From Takakia lepidozioides (lineage: Eukaryota; Streptophyta; Takakiopsida; Takakiales; Takakiaceae), in NCBI GenBank assembly GCA_030704615.1, contig CM060731.1:9362001-9426000 (forward strand): a stretch of DNA of 64,000 nucleotides, read 5' to 3'. Made by a program: the position numbers and the translations under genes. The first letter of the stretch is position 1, and every line of letters begins with the position of its first letter. Below are positions 38,800-49,254 of the stretch, piece after piece. The notes below the pieces were generated by a model, which was not told the origin of the DNA, did no database searches, and saw only the letters and a program-made list of their open reading frames with translations.

Positions 38800-39250
38800 A
38801 GTTGCGTGCATGCAAAGTCAGCTCCACAACATTGGACAACAAAGAAGCCGCAAGAACGAGACAACAAGAACGAGTGACCGAGTTCGTGGCAGGATGTTGC
38901 GATTTTCCATGCCCTAAACATGGATGGCGCGGATGGGTTTATCGGAATGGACGATCCAAATCCTTCGGCCGGCGCGGACTGGCAGACTGGGGCAGCAGAC
39001 GGGCGGGTGGACTGTTGGGTGGACTGGCGGGGACTGGCACAGCGGACTGGCCGGCAGATTGGCGGTCTGGCAGACTGGGGGGAAGCGGACTCATGGGCAG
39101 CGGACTGGGGCGGGGGTTGCCGCGGGCGCGGCTGGGCGACCGTGCGCAGCGGCGCGCGAGGGGGTCTGGGTGGGGGAGCCGGGCGTCCGTGCACGGGGCC
39201 CACCGGTCAGCCCGCCATAACGTCCCAATTATTGTAAAATGAGAGGGGAG
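38800..39250 (+). mobile_element. GC-rich 3' end of an unclassified transposon (right copy)
   Basis: Reverse-oriented partner of 17166-17660. Coding-like frame NKEAARTRQQERVTEFVAGC then CDFPCPKHGWRG, a GGACTGGCGG-rich repeat tract (read as Gly/Trp/Asp/Arg repeats), then CGTCCGTGCACGGGGCCCAC, CCCGCCATAACGTCCCAATT and ATTGTAAAATGAGAGG at the outer border. Similarity to the left copy continues a few bases past this (AGCTAG). Confidence 0.7.
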
Positions 39251-40106
39251 CTAGATATAATGATAAACAGATGATAATATTTTTTTCTCCAACATACTTC
39301 AAACATCCATATTAGTATTCCATCCATCAACATCCATCCAAATTTCCACTTGTAAGACCTCCACTTGTCACGCGTTAGACAGCTGCGATCGTCATGTACC
39401 CTCCTCCCACCTGGATGCTATGTGGCAACCCCCAATTCGGCACAGTCAAATATGACGTGGCACCATGGGACTAATTTTTGAACTGAAAAACATTCGGAAC
39501 AAGTCAAGCCTGGGAGGGCCGCTTTTGTCCCTTATCCCCAAAAAATTGAAAATAAAAAAATATTTAACAAGTTGTTGCATATCCAACCAAGGATGTGGGT
39601 GGCAGCAGCTGTCACACTGACAGGACGGAACGTGTCGTCCAGCCAGTGCGCCAGCTGGGGCCCTTTCTCCTTCCTCCTCTCACGCAGACAGCGCCAGCGT
39701 TTCCCATTCTTATCCAACAAGCTCCATCGCTGTGCGCAGTCGATAATCTGGGTGCAGCAGCTGAGAGCTTCGGGAGGAATCGAAGCGAGTGGAGCAAGGT
39801 AAGTGGAAAGCTTCCAATGTGGTCATTCTGGAAGGCATTCAAAATCTGTTTTTGAATGCTATGGTCTTGCACAGGGTTAGATAGTATTTGCTTTGTCAGG
39901 TAAATGGAGGTCGGTCTGTTCGCGCAATCGGAGGTGTTATGTGTGTATTCGTGGTTATCTACAAGAGAGACAAGGTAGCAGACCGACCAGCTGTGAGAGC
40001 TAGAACGAAAATGCGGCGTTGCGTGGAGACTCTATGGAGCTAAAATTTTCATCTTGGTGTACTGGCTGTACCTGCTGTGGATTTCCATCAGGAACATTTG
40101 TATAGT
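39251..40106 (+). promoter_or_regulatory. TSPO upstream region with probable 5' UTR exon
   Basis: Before the TSPO ATG lies a plausible untranslated exon ending GAGTGGAGCAAG/GTAAGT (donor at 39799). The matching acceptor TTTCCATCAG is at 40082-40091, 15 bases before the start codon. An AT-rich stretch with TATTTAA lies near 39560. Inferred from splice-like sites only. Confidence 0.4.
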
Positions 40107-43100
40107 ATGATAGCTATGGGTGCACTGACGTTGGCTCGTTTCTGTGTGCATGGGCAGATGTGGACGTTGCTGAGCATAGCCTCTCTTATAATAGCAGTCG
40201 CCATACCTGTGGCACTGGGATTCATTGGTTCTGCTCTTAGCGGAGGAGGAGATACCGGTAATTGTCACCTCTGCGTTGATCACCCTAGAGGCTTGAGTAT
40301 GCCCTAAGCAGGCACTGACGATGTTCTGCACTCTGCAGGGCCTCAGAATCATTCTTTGCATTAGTTTGAACTACCACAACGCAGCACGCATGCCTTTGAG
40401 CAATAACTTGGGGCCTCATAACGAGTTTCCCGCATCCTTACCAGCTTTGGTAAAACTCCTATAGAGAGTAGCGTGTACGGATTGCATCTACCAACCGTAC
40501 ATCTTTCATACACTCAGCATGTTGAGATTGGTTTCCGATGTGTGGTAGAGTGATGTAGAGATGCATTTTTAAGTTTTTGTCCGATCGTTCTGCGAGTTTC
40601 CAGCAAAACAGACTGATTCCAGCCATGCTTGCTTAGTAATGGCATGAAACAGCTTTTCTGTGCTCTCGTTGGAACGCACTGCTCGTGAGTGTACCTATGC
40701 TCCCAAGACTGTTACTATCATAGTCTGGCAGAAATTCCGTGAGATTGCCAATGTCTGGTGTACCTGTTGATACCTGTCCAGAAGGGGGATGGAATTTACC
40801 CAAATGCAGACTTACTTTCTCTGTTAATATGGTTGAGCCATTTGTATAAATCTTGTAGGTTGATGTGGAGCTCTAGGATGAGGTTCTGATAGAATCATGT
40901 GTGGGTTTATTGCAGATTGGTACAAAGGACTGAACAAGCCTTCATGGACACCTCCGGTGTTTACCTGCTTTGACCCATATATGCTATGTCTTTGTCTGCA
41001 TGCAACCCTGTAGCTATTTGGGTCATGTTGTGTAGAAACCTGTAGTAAGTGGGGTGATTGGGTCGTGCCCAGTATCATAAAATGCTGCATAGTTTGGGTT
41101 TTGAAGGCTGAACTCTTGTGTCACAAGTCTGCCAAGGAATGTAAAGGAGTATGTGCGTGGTGAAGTGTCTGTCTGGGAGCTATTGGTTTGAAGGTAAGCT
41201 ACTAAGTGTTGTACTCATGTTTTGTGCATGCGAAATTGTTGTAAGAGTGCAATGATGGTTTATGCAGGACTGGCTCTTCCCAGTAATGTGGACAACCCTC
41301 TATGTATTGATGGGTGTAGCCTCATGGCTGATCTGGAAAGACGGAGGTCTGAAACCTTCCCAACCCATGGTGTTTTTGGGACAGCATATGTCCTAGGGCT
41401 ATCTGTTTCTCTTATGTGCAGTTTAGATCTCGTACATTCTGCAAATAAGCATAATCTCCCAGTGTGCCGCTGTATGACTGGGTCCTGTTTTAACTTTCTC
41501 TTTGGACGGGATGGTCCACTTTAGAGCTGCCAACCACCTGCCCTGTAATCGATGGCATGTGTTGCGGAGCCAATAATTTAGATGATAGCGTTGCCCTTGT
41601 AAATAAGTTTGTTTTTTGTCGAGAAACTGGTGTAGCAAATGAACACATCAAAGCTTTGAGAGTTCTCATGTATGTGAGGGTAATACCGATGGCATCTTTG
41701 ATCAGAACTTATGAGTGTTGAGAGATCAGACGATTTTTTCTGGTGTAGTCACAAAAATTCACCAATCTGAAGGCATTGATTCGTGCTATTTCCATTCTAT
41801 ACACAATAGTAATCGACTCCATATCTTGGAAACAGGACCGCCCTGTCAAACAGGCTAAGTCCTGGCAGAAGAGAGTAGAAGAGATTCTCAAGGACCTGGA
41901 CCTGGATCCGCAAGTCTTGACCCTGCTGGATAAATCTGACTTAGAGGCTGTAGTGTCCAAAGCCATGTCTGTTGCCATGAGATTGTCTGATGAAAATGAA
42001 GTTAGGCAGAAAACTTCCCTGAACTTGTTTCCAGTCAGTGACATGGGGGAGGACATCTTGGATGACCTCAAGGGTCTACCCACTCTCGGCACTAGACTGA
42101 AATTTAAACTCAGGGCAGGAAGCCTACCTTTGAACAGCAAACAGAAGCAGAGAGGAAAGGGAGAGTGCAATTGCCCGTTGTGTGGGAAATCTGAAGACAG
42201 TATTCATTTTCTGATACACTGTCCGGGGTTCTCTCACCAAAGAGACGCTTTTTTCAACTCTATCAAGGGAATTGTGCCTGTACCCCTGTTTACCAACTTT
42301 AAAAGTCTCGAGGCTGAGCCAAAAGCCCAGGCCCTCCTGAGGCCTAGTTTTTGGGCAAATCACACACAGCAGATTGATGCTTGTGTGAAGGGATTTCTAG
42401 AGGATATCTGGAAAACCCGGATTAATTCTTTATATGAAGGTAAGTCTTACTACCAACGTCAGCCCCTGACAGAGGTAGGTTCTGTTCCTTTTGTTCCCGC
42501 TCAAACTGGGTGCGGGGTCAATGGCCACAAGGCTACGGCAAACAACGTCTTATGAGTACAATCTATACACAATAGTTGTTTGGCAGGCTGATATTCAAGC
42601 GACAGCAGTGTTCCCCCCCCCCCCAACTTAACTTCTGTGAATTATGCAGGTTTTGAGCGCCAAGGCTATCCTTTGGGGGCGTACTTGTTCCAGGTATAGT
42701 GTGTTAGAACTTTGGCTTGACTTACATGCAAGCACTAGTGGGTAAACCTGCGGGATGATTTTCTTGCAACCCAGTCATTCCCATTTGCACCCTTTTCATA
42801 GCATGTGCGATGAGGACATACTCCATTCCACAATAAATTGTCTGGTTTTCTTTAACTGGATTTCTTCTCTGGTTTACACATCAGGCACGGATGTGGATGA
42901 GAGTAGTGTTAATCAGACTATTTGTTGTTCTGATGGACCTGGGTGGTATGTGCTGCAGCTACTTCTCAACTTTCTGTGGACTCCCATCTTCTTTGGCCTG
43001 AAACGTCCAGTATGTGCTAAACTTCTCTGAACAGTTTGTTGATGTGCATCCTGCAGTCATTCTCGGTTGTAATTGTACAGGAACGGGACACCTTGTGTGA

Positions 43101-43671
43101 CTTTTTCATACCTGCTCTCTTCCTAATGCGGGGCTAATTAGAGCTATAATGGGGTTACATTTGCTGTAGCAATTTAAAACAGATTTTTTTTGAAACATGG
43201 CAGGACTTTGCACTCGTGGAGATCGTGGTGCTATGGTTGGCTGTTGCGGTCACCATCTATCTGTTCTGGCAAGTCAATGCCGTTGCAGCCTACTTGCTTT
43301 TGCCATATATCGTTTGGTAAGTCCCCTTTTAGCCTTGCCTATGTCACAATTTTTGCCAATCTTGGCTGTGTTTTTTAGAGTAGTTAATATTTAAGCTCCC
43401 TGTTGCACAAGTTCAAAGGGCGAAAATGGACTTTATGGAAAATTTACAACATAGGCAGCAATCCAGCCTTAGATGTACATTTCTCTTTATCTAGGGGTGA
43501 CATCAACCTTAAAACCAGCTAGTTCATGTGTTGAATATGTTCACTGATTACTGTTCTGTGCACAGGGTGACTGTGGCTTTTGCCCTGAACTTGTACATAT
43601 GGTTGTACAATGAGGAAGGTGGTCAGGGCATCAGACAACCACTGCATCATGGAGGAAGCCAAAAGGTCTAG
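40107..43671 (+). CDS. TSPO: TSPO/MBR (tryptophan-rich sensory protein) family membrane protein, 7 exons
   Basis: Five-helix membrane protein that binds cholesterol and porphyrins; plant forms are stress- and ABA-induced and sit in secretory or mitochondrial membranes. Exons 40107-40257, 40916-40956, 41268-41346, 42650-42693, 42959-43009, 43204-43316 and 43566-43671 have GT-AG borders and consistent phases, giving 194 residues. Order: N-terminal region and helix 1 (SIASLIIAVAIPVALGFIG); the family signature DWYKGLNKPSWTPPDWLF then PVMWTTLYVLMGVASWLIWK; GFERQGYPLGAYLFQ; LLLNFLWTPIFFGLKRP; DFALVEIVVLWLAVAVTIYL; and VAAYLLLPYIVW then VTVAFALNLYIWLYNE. The KPSW.PP and Trp-rich helices are diagnostic. 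ATG 40107 is the first Met in the open frame. Intron 3 (1.3 kb) carries a LINE fragment. Confidence 0.93.
41776..42562 (+). mobile_element. LINE (non-LTR retrotransposon) ORF2 3' portion in TSPO intron 3
   Basis: A 259-codon frame with the late-ORF2 zinc-binding region: GTRLKFKLRAGSLPLNSKQK, then CPLCGKSEDSIHFLIHCPGF (zf-RVT type, C..C...H....C), and a C-terminal tail ending GHKATANNVL. RT and endonuclease are absent, so it is 5'-truncated. It lies in the sense direction of TSPO and is cleanly inside the intron. Its last ~80 bases recur in the PRMT6 last intron. The frame being intact suggests a fairly young insertion. Confidence 0.82.
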
Positions 43672-44392
43672 AGGATTCACATTACAGCAATGACGGCACC
43701 TGGTGGACTAGAAACTTCAGTGGGTTTTACTAACATCACATGATTTAAATTTTTCTTGGGCAGGACATGGGATTGAGCACACAGGGAAAAGGGCTCTCTC
43801 TTAGCTCTGGACGGGGGAAAGAGTCCCATATAAAACCAGAGTGGCTACATATGCATTGACAGGCTTTTATGTCCCAGTCTACTGGCTTGTATAAACTTTC
43901 TGGATACCATTACAGTATGCATGTCACACACTTAGACTTTTAGGCGACCAGTTCTCTATATTCCATAGTTTTTGCATTCAATTGTCTAATTTACACTGTC
44001 CACAAACCCGAGTCAGTGCTTCTGTTAAAACCTTTATATTTCTCTGAGGATCGTAGTTTGTTGATGGACATGGGTCCTTTTGTGACCGAATGACACTACA
44101 AAGAGCTCCAAGCAAAACACTATGAAAACTGTGATTATCTGGTGAAGAATGTGCTCCTAAAAATGAAATGAGTGGTCTTGTGTTTGGGAAATTTGATAAG
44201 ATTTTGCACATAAAAAGTTTGCTGGATCTTTTTCTTGTTGTCCTCCACTAAATAGTTACAGTCTCCCAATTTCTCCCCCGAATCTGCCTGAATGTTTTTG
44301 AGGTGGTGGGTGGGCAAGTTTATATTTTCAATCTCATCAGAAAAATCTCATCTGAAGTAATGAACTGTTGCCATTTCTGCTTATCCTCTGGA
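43672..44392. other. TSPO 3' flank, nothing recognised
   Basis: 3' UTR of TSPO followed by sequence with only short, unsupported frames. Confidence 0.5.
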
Positions 44393-44737
44393 GATAGAAA
44401 CTTGTCCGCTCTAAGTTGCTTCAATAAGCATACTACCATTCTGCTGTGCCTTCATCTGTCTGTTGTCCGCACCCCAGGCCGTCAACATGTTTTGAGTGTC
44501 ACCCCAGTTAGCTTGTTGAGCTGAAGTTAGAAGTGTGCAATCGTATCTAGTTTGTTTGTAGTCACAATTCTTAGATGCAGTGTTTGCATGCAACCAGCCC
44601 ACAGTCAGTTTCCTCATATCTGCTACCATTCTCGCAAAACAGCAGGTTCCAAATCCTGTGACTGTTTGTGGCTGAGTCTTATCACTCTGCAGATTGGATG
44701 TGTTCTTGAGTGAGGGCCATGGCTGTAAGAACAACAA
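44393..44737 (-). CDS. Unrecognised minus-strand frame
   Basis: About 108 codons. The second half looks protein-like rather than random (FARMVADMRKLTVGWLHANT, SKNCDYKQTRYDCTLLTSAQ, NWGDTQNMLTAWGADNRQMK). No family recognised and no splice context established. It may belong to the dispersed repeat that begins just upstream (44.8-45.0 kb), in which case it is transposon-derived. Confidence 0.25.
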
Positions 44738-44809
44738 TGATGTCTTGTCGACAGAAATGGGTTTTGGAGAAAAGAATCTAAGAGTTGGAACACTGAGCTT
44801 AAGAGAATA

Positions 44810-45015
44810 CTCGTTTTTGGAGGCAGCAAAAGCGTTAGCAAAGTCTGTGTTGTGGAATGCTTAAGGACCCGGTTAACGCAATTTAGAAGCCCCAAAACGC
44901 ATCCGTTCACTGTCAGTAAAGACAAAGTGCCCGAGAGTTGGCCAACAGTTCCATTTTAGTGAGCAGCTGCAAAACCTGATGAGGCTCAAAGGCCTCTTGA
45001 TCCCCTGAGAGCACC
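44810..45015 (-). repeat. Dispersed repeat, inverted copy of 16860-17075
   Basis: On the minus strand it reads GGGATCAAGAGGCCTTTGA, GGGCACTTTGTCTTTACTGA, CAGTGAAC, then CATTCCACAACACAGA, colinear with the copy at 16.9 kb. Divergence is moderate. Confidence 0.6.
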
Positions 45016-45107
45016 CCAGAGGTCGTTAAGTGCAAACTGGGGTATCTATATATCGGGTAGGTCTAAGTAATTAAAGCAAAGCATTCGGTAGTCCTGAGAC
45101 TTGGCCA

Positions 45108-45503
45108 TTGTGCTCTAAGGTGTACACAGAAACGATGGCCCAGGCAGAGACCATACCGAAGCCTGTGGATTATTCTTCTTGCGGTGAAAGGGCAGGAGGC
45201 CTCACATTATGCAGCAGATTGAAGAAGGCGGCTGTGGAACTGAAATGCGCATCTACCTTCGCAATGTCGGGCCCGAAACCCTGGCTAGTGATGGCCACCC
45301 TTCCCCAATCTGAAGGGAGAGCGAAGAAAGGTATGAACACGTTACTGGTCATAATCGAACCTTTCCTCCCTCCTTCTGGACCTTCTGTACACCGTGGATA
45401 TGTTTTTCATCTTTCCAGAGAAAGCTTCCAGAAAGCTTGCAGCTATAGCGATTTTGGGATGACGGTTTTTGGGGAAATATTCACCAGATTTATTCTCAAG
45501 TGA
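45108..45503 (+). CDS. Unrecognised frame upstream of OSB-like exons
   Basis: 131 codons from ATG at 45135 onwards (MAQAETIPKPVDYSSCGE, FAMSGPKPWLVMATLPQSEG, GYVFHLSRESFQKACSYSDF). It may supply 5' coding exons of the OSB-like gene whose PDF motif lies at 45693-46190, but I could not recognise the expected OB-fold in it. Listed because of position only. Confidence 0.25.
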   Translation: MCSKVYTETMAQAETIPKPVDYSSCGERAGGLTLCSRLKKAAVELKCASTFAMSGPKPWLVMATLPQSEGRAKKGMNTLLVIIEPFLPPSGPSVHRGYVFHLSRESFQKACSYSDFGMTVFGEIFTRFILK

Positions 45504-45692
45504 GTGTGGAAGGTCGCACAAAGTTTAGAAGCTACTACTGCAAGTTCCGAAAAACCATTCCACAGATGAGGCTGTGATTGCACTGTGTTTGAGAGAGGGG
45601 AAAGGAGGAGGTGCACTCAATCACTATTTTCTGGTGTCTGAGGCAAACGGAGGCTGGTAAAGAACTCACATGCTTGCGGTTCTTGCACTTAG

Positions 45693-46190
45693 GTCAAGCA
45701 ATGAGCACAGGGCAGCTCTGGCAGGAGTTCTTCTCAGATCCTTCAATGTGGTGGGACAGCAGGGGTGAAAAGGTGAGGCTATCTGGATGTAGGGCATGAA
45801 AGTGGTTGTCAAGAAGGGCTGACACTTTTGTGGACTAGGTGTATCTCTAGTTCCTTCAAGAGATTTACAATTAAGCAGCAAATGTGATTTATTTTGCTGA
45901 TGTTAGGTTGTTCCTTGTTGGCAGGGTAGACTTTTCCTGGTTCTGCCCTGTTATTTGCTTTGTGATGCAATGGTTGAATTTGTCTACTCAGTTGCCTACG
46001 TTGGTTTTTACAGAAAAGTCCAAGTTTGCCCGACTTCCGATACAAGCACACAAAGGAGGTCCTTTGGATTGAGGGTTGGTCAAACCCTCCTGGGTTGAAA
46101 GCAAATGGAGCTGCTATGATACAAGGTCAAGTACAATCTGGTGATGATTCTAATGAAGCTCCAAGGGAGAGTACAAGGTGTATCTTTTTA
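45693..46190 (+). pseudogene. OSB-type PDF motif exons, copy A (organellar single-stranded DNA-binding protein)
   Basis: OSB proteins bind single-stranded DNA in mitochondria or plastids through C-terminal PDF motifs and limit illegitimate recombination. Two exons with GT-AG borders, 45693-45772 and 46014 to about 46190: QLWQEFFSDPSMWWDSRGEK, then PDFRYKHTKEVLWIEGWSNP, PGLKANGAAM and a stop at about 46188. This is the W..FF..P..WWD....PDF..K...LW.......W/LK pattern. The Trp of PPW is Gly here. The OB-fold part upstream was not recognised, so the copy is partial or its 5' exons are too diverged to see. It ends 120 bp before a PPR gene. Confidence 0.7.
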
Positions 46191-46308
46191 TACTGATATT
46201 ACGTAGCTAGGAGCTCTCCCCATTACCTTTGACGCATCTAGGAGCTTTGAGCTATATTCTCTGAGTTTGCATGTAAAGGTTTGAAACTAATAGTTTGGAG
46301 TCAGCAGG

Positions 46309-48855
46309 ATGGCAGGTGTAAATCAAGCAGAATACTTTGTTGGACATCAGCCTGCTGCCAGGGGTGGCACCTCAGCCATCACCACTGCTCTTGTAATTGG
46401 ACAAAAAGACGGAGTCAGCAAGGACTCCTCTGACACTTGTGAATATATAAGGACACTATGTAAGGCAGGGCAACTTAGAGAGGCGTTGCACATTTTAAGC
46501 CAAAAATGCATATCGGCAGATTCCTATACTTATGTCTGTATCTTGCAGGGGTGCATCAACATTAAAGCCCTAGCAGAGGGAAAACAAGTACATACCCACA
46601 TTATCCAGAGTGCATTGAAGCCAAATATCACTCTACTCAATACCCTGGTCAACATGTATGCTAAGTGCGGGAGCTTGGAGGCTGCACGCCAAGTATTTGA
46701 TAGAATGCTCGAACGAGATGTCTTTACATGGACAATAATGGTTGCAGGATATGCCAAGCATGGGTGTGGTAGGGAGGCCCTCAAAATCTTTGAGCAAATG
46801 CGTCAGGATGGGGTCATGCCCAACAGGGTCACATTTATTTCAGTTCTTGATGCATGCGCCAGCCTAGGAGACTTGGAAAAGGGCAAAGAGGTCCATGCTG
46901 ACATTATCAAAGGTGGAATTGTACCAGATATCATTCTGGAGAATACCCTTGTCCACATGTATTGCAAATGCATGAGCATGAAGGATGCACGCCAAGTGTT
47001 GGATAATATGGCGAAACGAAGTGTAGTCTCTTGGAGTGCTATGATTGCAGGATATGCCAAGCATGGGGATGAACAGGAAGCCTTGAAAAACTATGAGCAA
47101 ATGCAATGGGAAGGGGTGATGCCCGACAGGGTTACTTTCATTTCCGTTCTTGACGCGTGTGCAGGCCTAGGAGCCCTGGAGAAGGGCAAGGAGGTCCATG
47201 CTGACATTGTCAAAGCTGGAATTGCCTCATATATTAATTTGGAAAATACCCTTGTTGCCATGTATGCGAAATGTGGAAGCATGGAGGATGCACGTCAAGT
47301 GTTTGATAATATGGCTCAACGAAATGTGGTCTCATGGAATGCCATGATTACAGCATATGCTCAGCATGGGTATGGGGAAGAGGCTTTCCTGATCTATGAG
47401 CAAATGCAATGGGAAGGGGTGAATCCCAACAAGGTTACATTCATTTCTGTTCTCAATGCATGTGCCAGCCTAGGAGCTCTGGGGAGGGGTAGAGAGGTCC
47501 ATGCTGACTTGATGAAAGCTGGAATTGACTATTCTATCAACTTGGAAAATGCCCTTGTAAACATGTATGTCAAGTGTGGGAGCATGGTGGATGCATGCGA
47601 AGTGTTTAATCAAATGTCTGAACGAGATTTGTTCACGTGGACTATCATCATGGTAGGATGTGCTCAACGTGGGCATGCTGATTCGGCTCTGGAAATCTAT
47701 GAGCAAATGCAACAGGATGGAGCAAAGCCAGACAAGGTTACGTTTGCTTGTGTTCTTGATGCATGTGCCAACCTGGGATTCCTGGAAAAGGGTGAAGAGG
47801 TCCATGCTGAGATCAGCAGGAGTGGAATTGTGACAGATATAATACTTGATACTGCCCTTGCTGACATGTATGCAAAATGTGGGGACATGAAGGGTGCCTG
47901 TCGTGTTTTTGATGCTATGGCTCAACGAGATCTGGTCTCATGGAATGCTATGATTGCAGGGTATGCTCAGCATGGGTGTGGGAGGGAGGCCCTCAAAATG
48001 TTTGAACAAATGCAACGCGACGGCTTCACGCCAGACAGTATCACCTTTATATCTCTTCTCTCTGCTTGTGGCCATGTGGGCCTAGTGGATGAAGGCCATC
48101 ACTACTTTGATTCCATGAGTCGAGATCATGGCCTCACTCCTACTGTGGAGCATTTTGGCTGCATGGTGGATCTTCTTGGCCGGGCAGGTCGTTTGGATGA
48201 GGCAGAGGACCACATCAACAAAATGCCTATTGAACCACATGCTTTGGTGTGGAAGGCCTTGCTTGGAGCCTGCAGAATACATGGCAATGTGGAGGTAGCA
48301 GAACGTGCATCAAAAGGCCTTCTCCAGAGTGATCCGCAAGACGCTGAAGCATATGTGCTGCTATCAAATATCTATGCTGTGGCCGGCAGGTGGGATAATA
48401 AAGAATTGGTAAGGAAAATGATGGAGGACACAGTTGTGGAGAAGGAGCCCGATCGCAGCTGCATTGAGGTGGAGAACCGGGTGCATACATTCATTGAAAA
48501 TGACATGTCGCATCCACAAATTGAGGAAATCCATAGTGAGCTAAATAGGCTGTCTTGGCAGCTGAAGGATGTCAAGCATGTACCTGACATGCGCTTTGCA
48601 AAGCATAATGTGGAAGATGAGCAAAAGGAATTTCCTGTTTCCCACCATAGTGAAAAGCTGGCCATGGCTTTTGGGCTCATGAGCACACCTCCAGGGAAGT
48701 CTATCCGTGTCATTAAGAGCCTTCGCATCTGTGGTGACTGCCACACTGAGACCAAGCTCATCTCTAAGTTTGTTGGGCGAACGGTTGTGCTGCGGGATGC
48801 CAACCGCTTTCACCACTTCCAAGATGGGGTTTGTTCTTGTGAGGATTATTGGTGA
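46309..48855 (+). CDS. Intronless PPR-DYW RNA-editing protein, 848 residues
   Basis: Sequence-specific organelle RNA-binding protein whose DYW domain is a cytidine deaminase for C-to-U editing. About residues 46-625 are PLS-type PPR repeats with a striking 101-residue super-repeat: VTFISVLDACASLGDLEKGK, EVHADI, MYAKCGSMEDARQVFDNM and VVSWNAMI recur with small changes. An E region follows (HFGCMVDLLGRAGRLDEAED, VWKALLGACRIHGNVEVAER, YVLLSNIYAVAGRWDN, RSCIEVENRVHTF), then a complete DYW domain: zinc ligand/catalytic H780-S-E782, C808-G-D-C811-H, and terminal DYW (846-848). The ATG at 46309 fits; no clear transit-peptide prediction can be made by eye. No introns, typical of the family. It forms a unit with the OSB-like exons upstream. 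Confidence 0.96.
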   Translation: MAGVNQAEYFVGHQPAARGGTSAITTALVIGQKDGVSKDSSDTCEYIRTLCKAGQLREALHILSQKCISADSYTYVCILQGCINIKALAEGKQVHTHIIQSALKPNITLLNTLVNMYAKCGSLEAARQVFDRMLERDVFTWTIMVAGYAKHGCGREALKIFEQMRQDGVMPNRVTFISVLDACASLGDLEKGKEVHADIIKGGIVPDIILENTLVHMYCKCMSMKDARQVLDNMAKRSVVSWSAMIAGYAKHGDEQEALKNYEQMQWEGVMPDRVTFISVLDACAGLGALEKGKEVHADIVKAGIASYINLENTLVAMYAKCGSMEDARQVFDNMAQRNVVSWNAMITAYAQHGYGEEAFLIYEQMQWEGVNPNKVTFISVLNACASLGALGRGREVHADLMKAGIDYSINLENALVNMYVKCGSMVDACEVFNQMSERDLFTWTIIMVGCAQRGHADSALEIYEQMQQDGAKPDKVTFACVLDACANLGFLEKGEEVHAEISRSGIVTDIILDTALADMYAKCGDMKGACRVFDAMAQRDLVSWNAMIAGYAQHGCGREALKMFEQMQRDGFTPDSITFISLLSACGHVGLVDEGHHYFDSMSRDHGLTPTVEHFGCMVDLLGRAGRLDEAEDHINKMPIEPHALVWKALLGACRIHGNVEVAERASKGLLQSDPQDAEAYVLLSNIYAVAGRWDNKELVRKMMEDTVVEKEPDRSCIEVENRVHTFIENDMSHPQIEEIHSELNRLSWQLKDVKHVPDMRFAKHNVEDEQKEFPVSHHSEKLAMAFGLMSTPPGKSIRVIKSLRICGDCHTETKLISKFVGRTVVLRDANRFHHFQDGVCSCEDYW

Positions 48856-49254
48856 AATAAGCAACCTGCATGAAAGAATGCAAATGTGAGGGTGGCAATG
48901 TCATACCTCTCATTTTTTGCAAAATAAAGAATGTACTCTGAAGACTAAGTAGCTTGCAAATGAAGAGTATTTGGGCTCTGTCCCTTTTGCCCAAAAAAAG
49001 GTCATTTTAAGGAATGAATTTGTCTGCTACATGTTAAGTTACTCTCTGTTTGGTGCAATTCAAGTATGATCAGCTCATGGAAACCCTTGTGGCAGAGGAG
49101 TTGTTGACAGATGTAAAGATAATCCTTGAGCTCTGGGTGTTGAAAGTTTTGCACCAAGAGAAGGTTGAACAAGGAGATCCCCTAAGAGATCCCCCAAGAG
49201 GGTGATTCTCTTTTGAAGCAACTGGGGGAAATCCAGAATCTCAGATCTGTGGAC
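48856..49254. other. 3' flank of PPR-DYW gene
   Basis: Includes the probable 3' UTR; AATAAAG at about 48922 could serve as a poly(A) signal. No other feature. Confidence 0.5.

Noticed and set aside
46530-48864. Long minus-strand frames opposite the PPR-DYW gene
   Set aside because: Mirror frames of a repetitive coding sequence; they repeat with the PPR periodicity and have no domain content.
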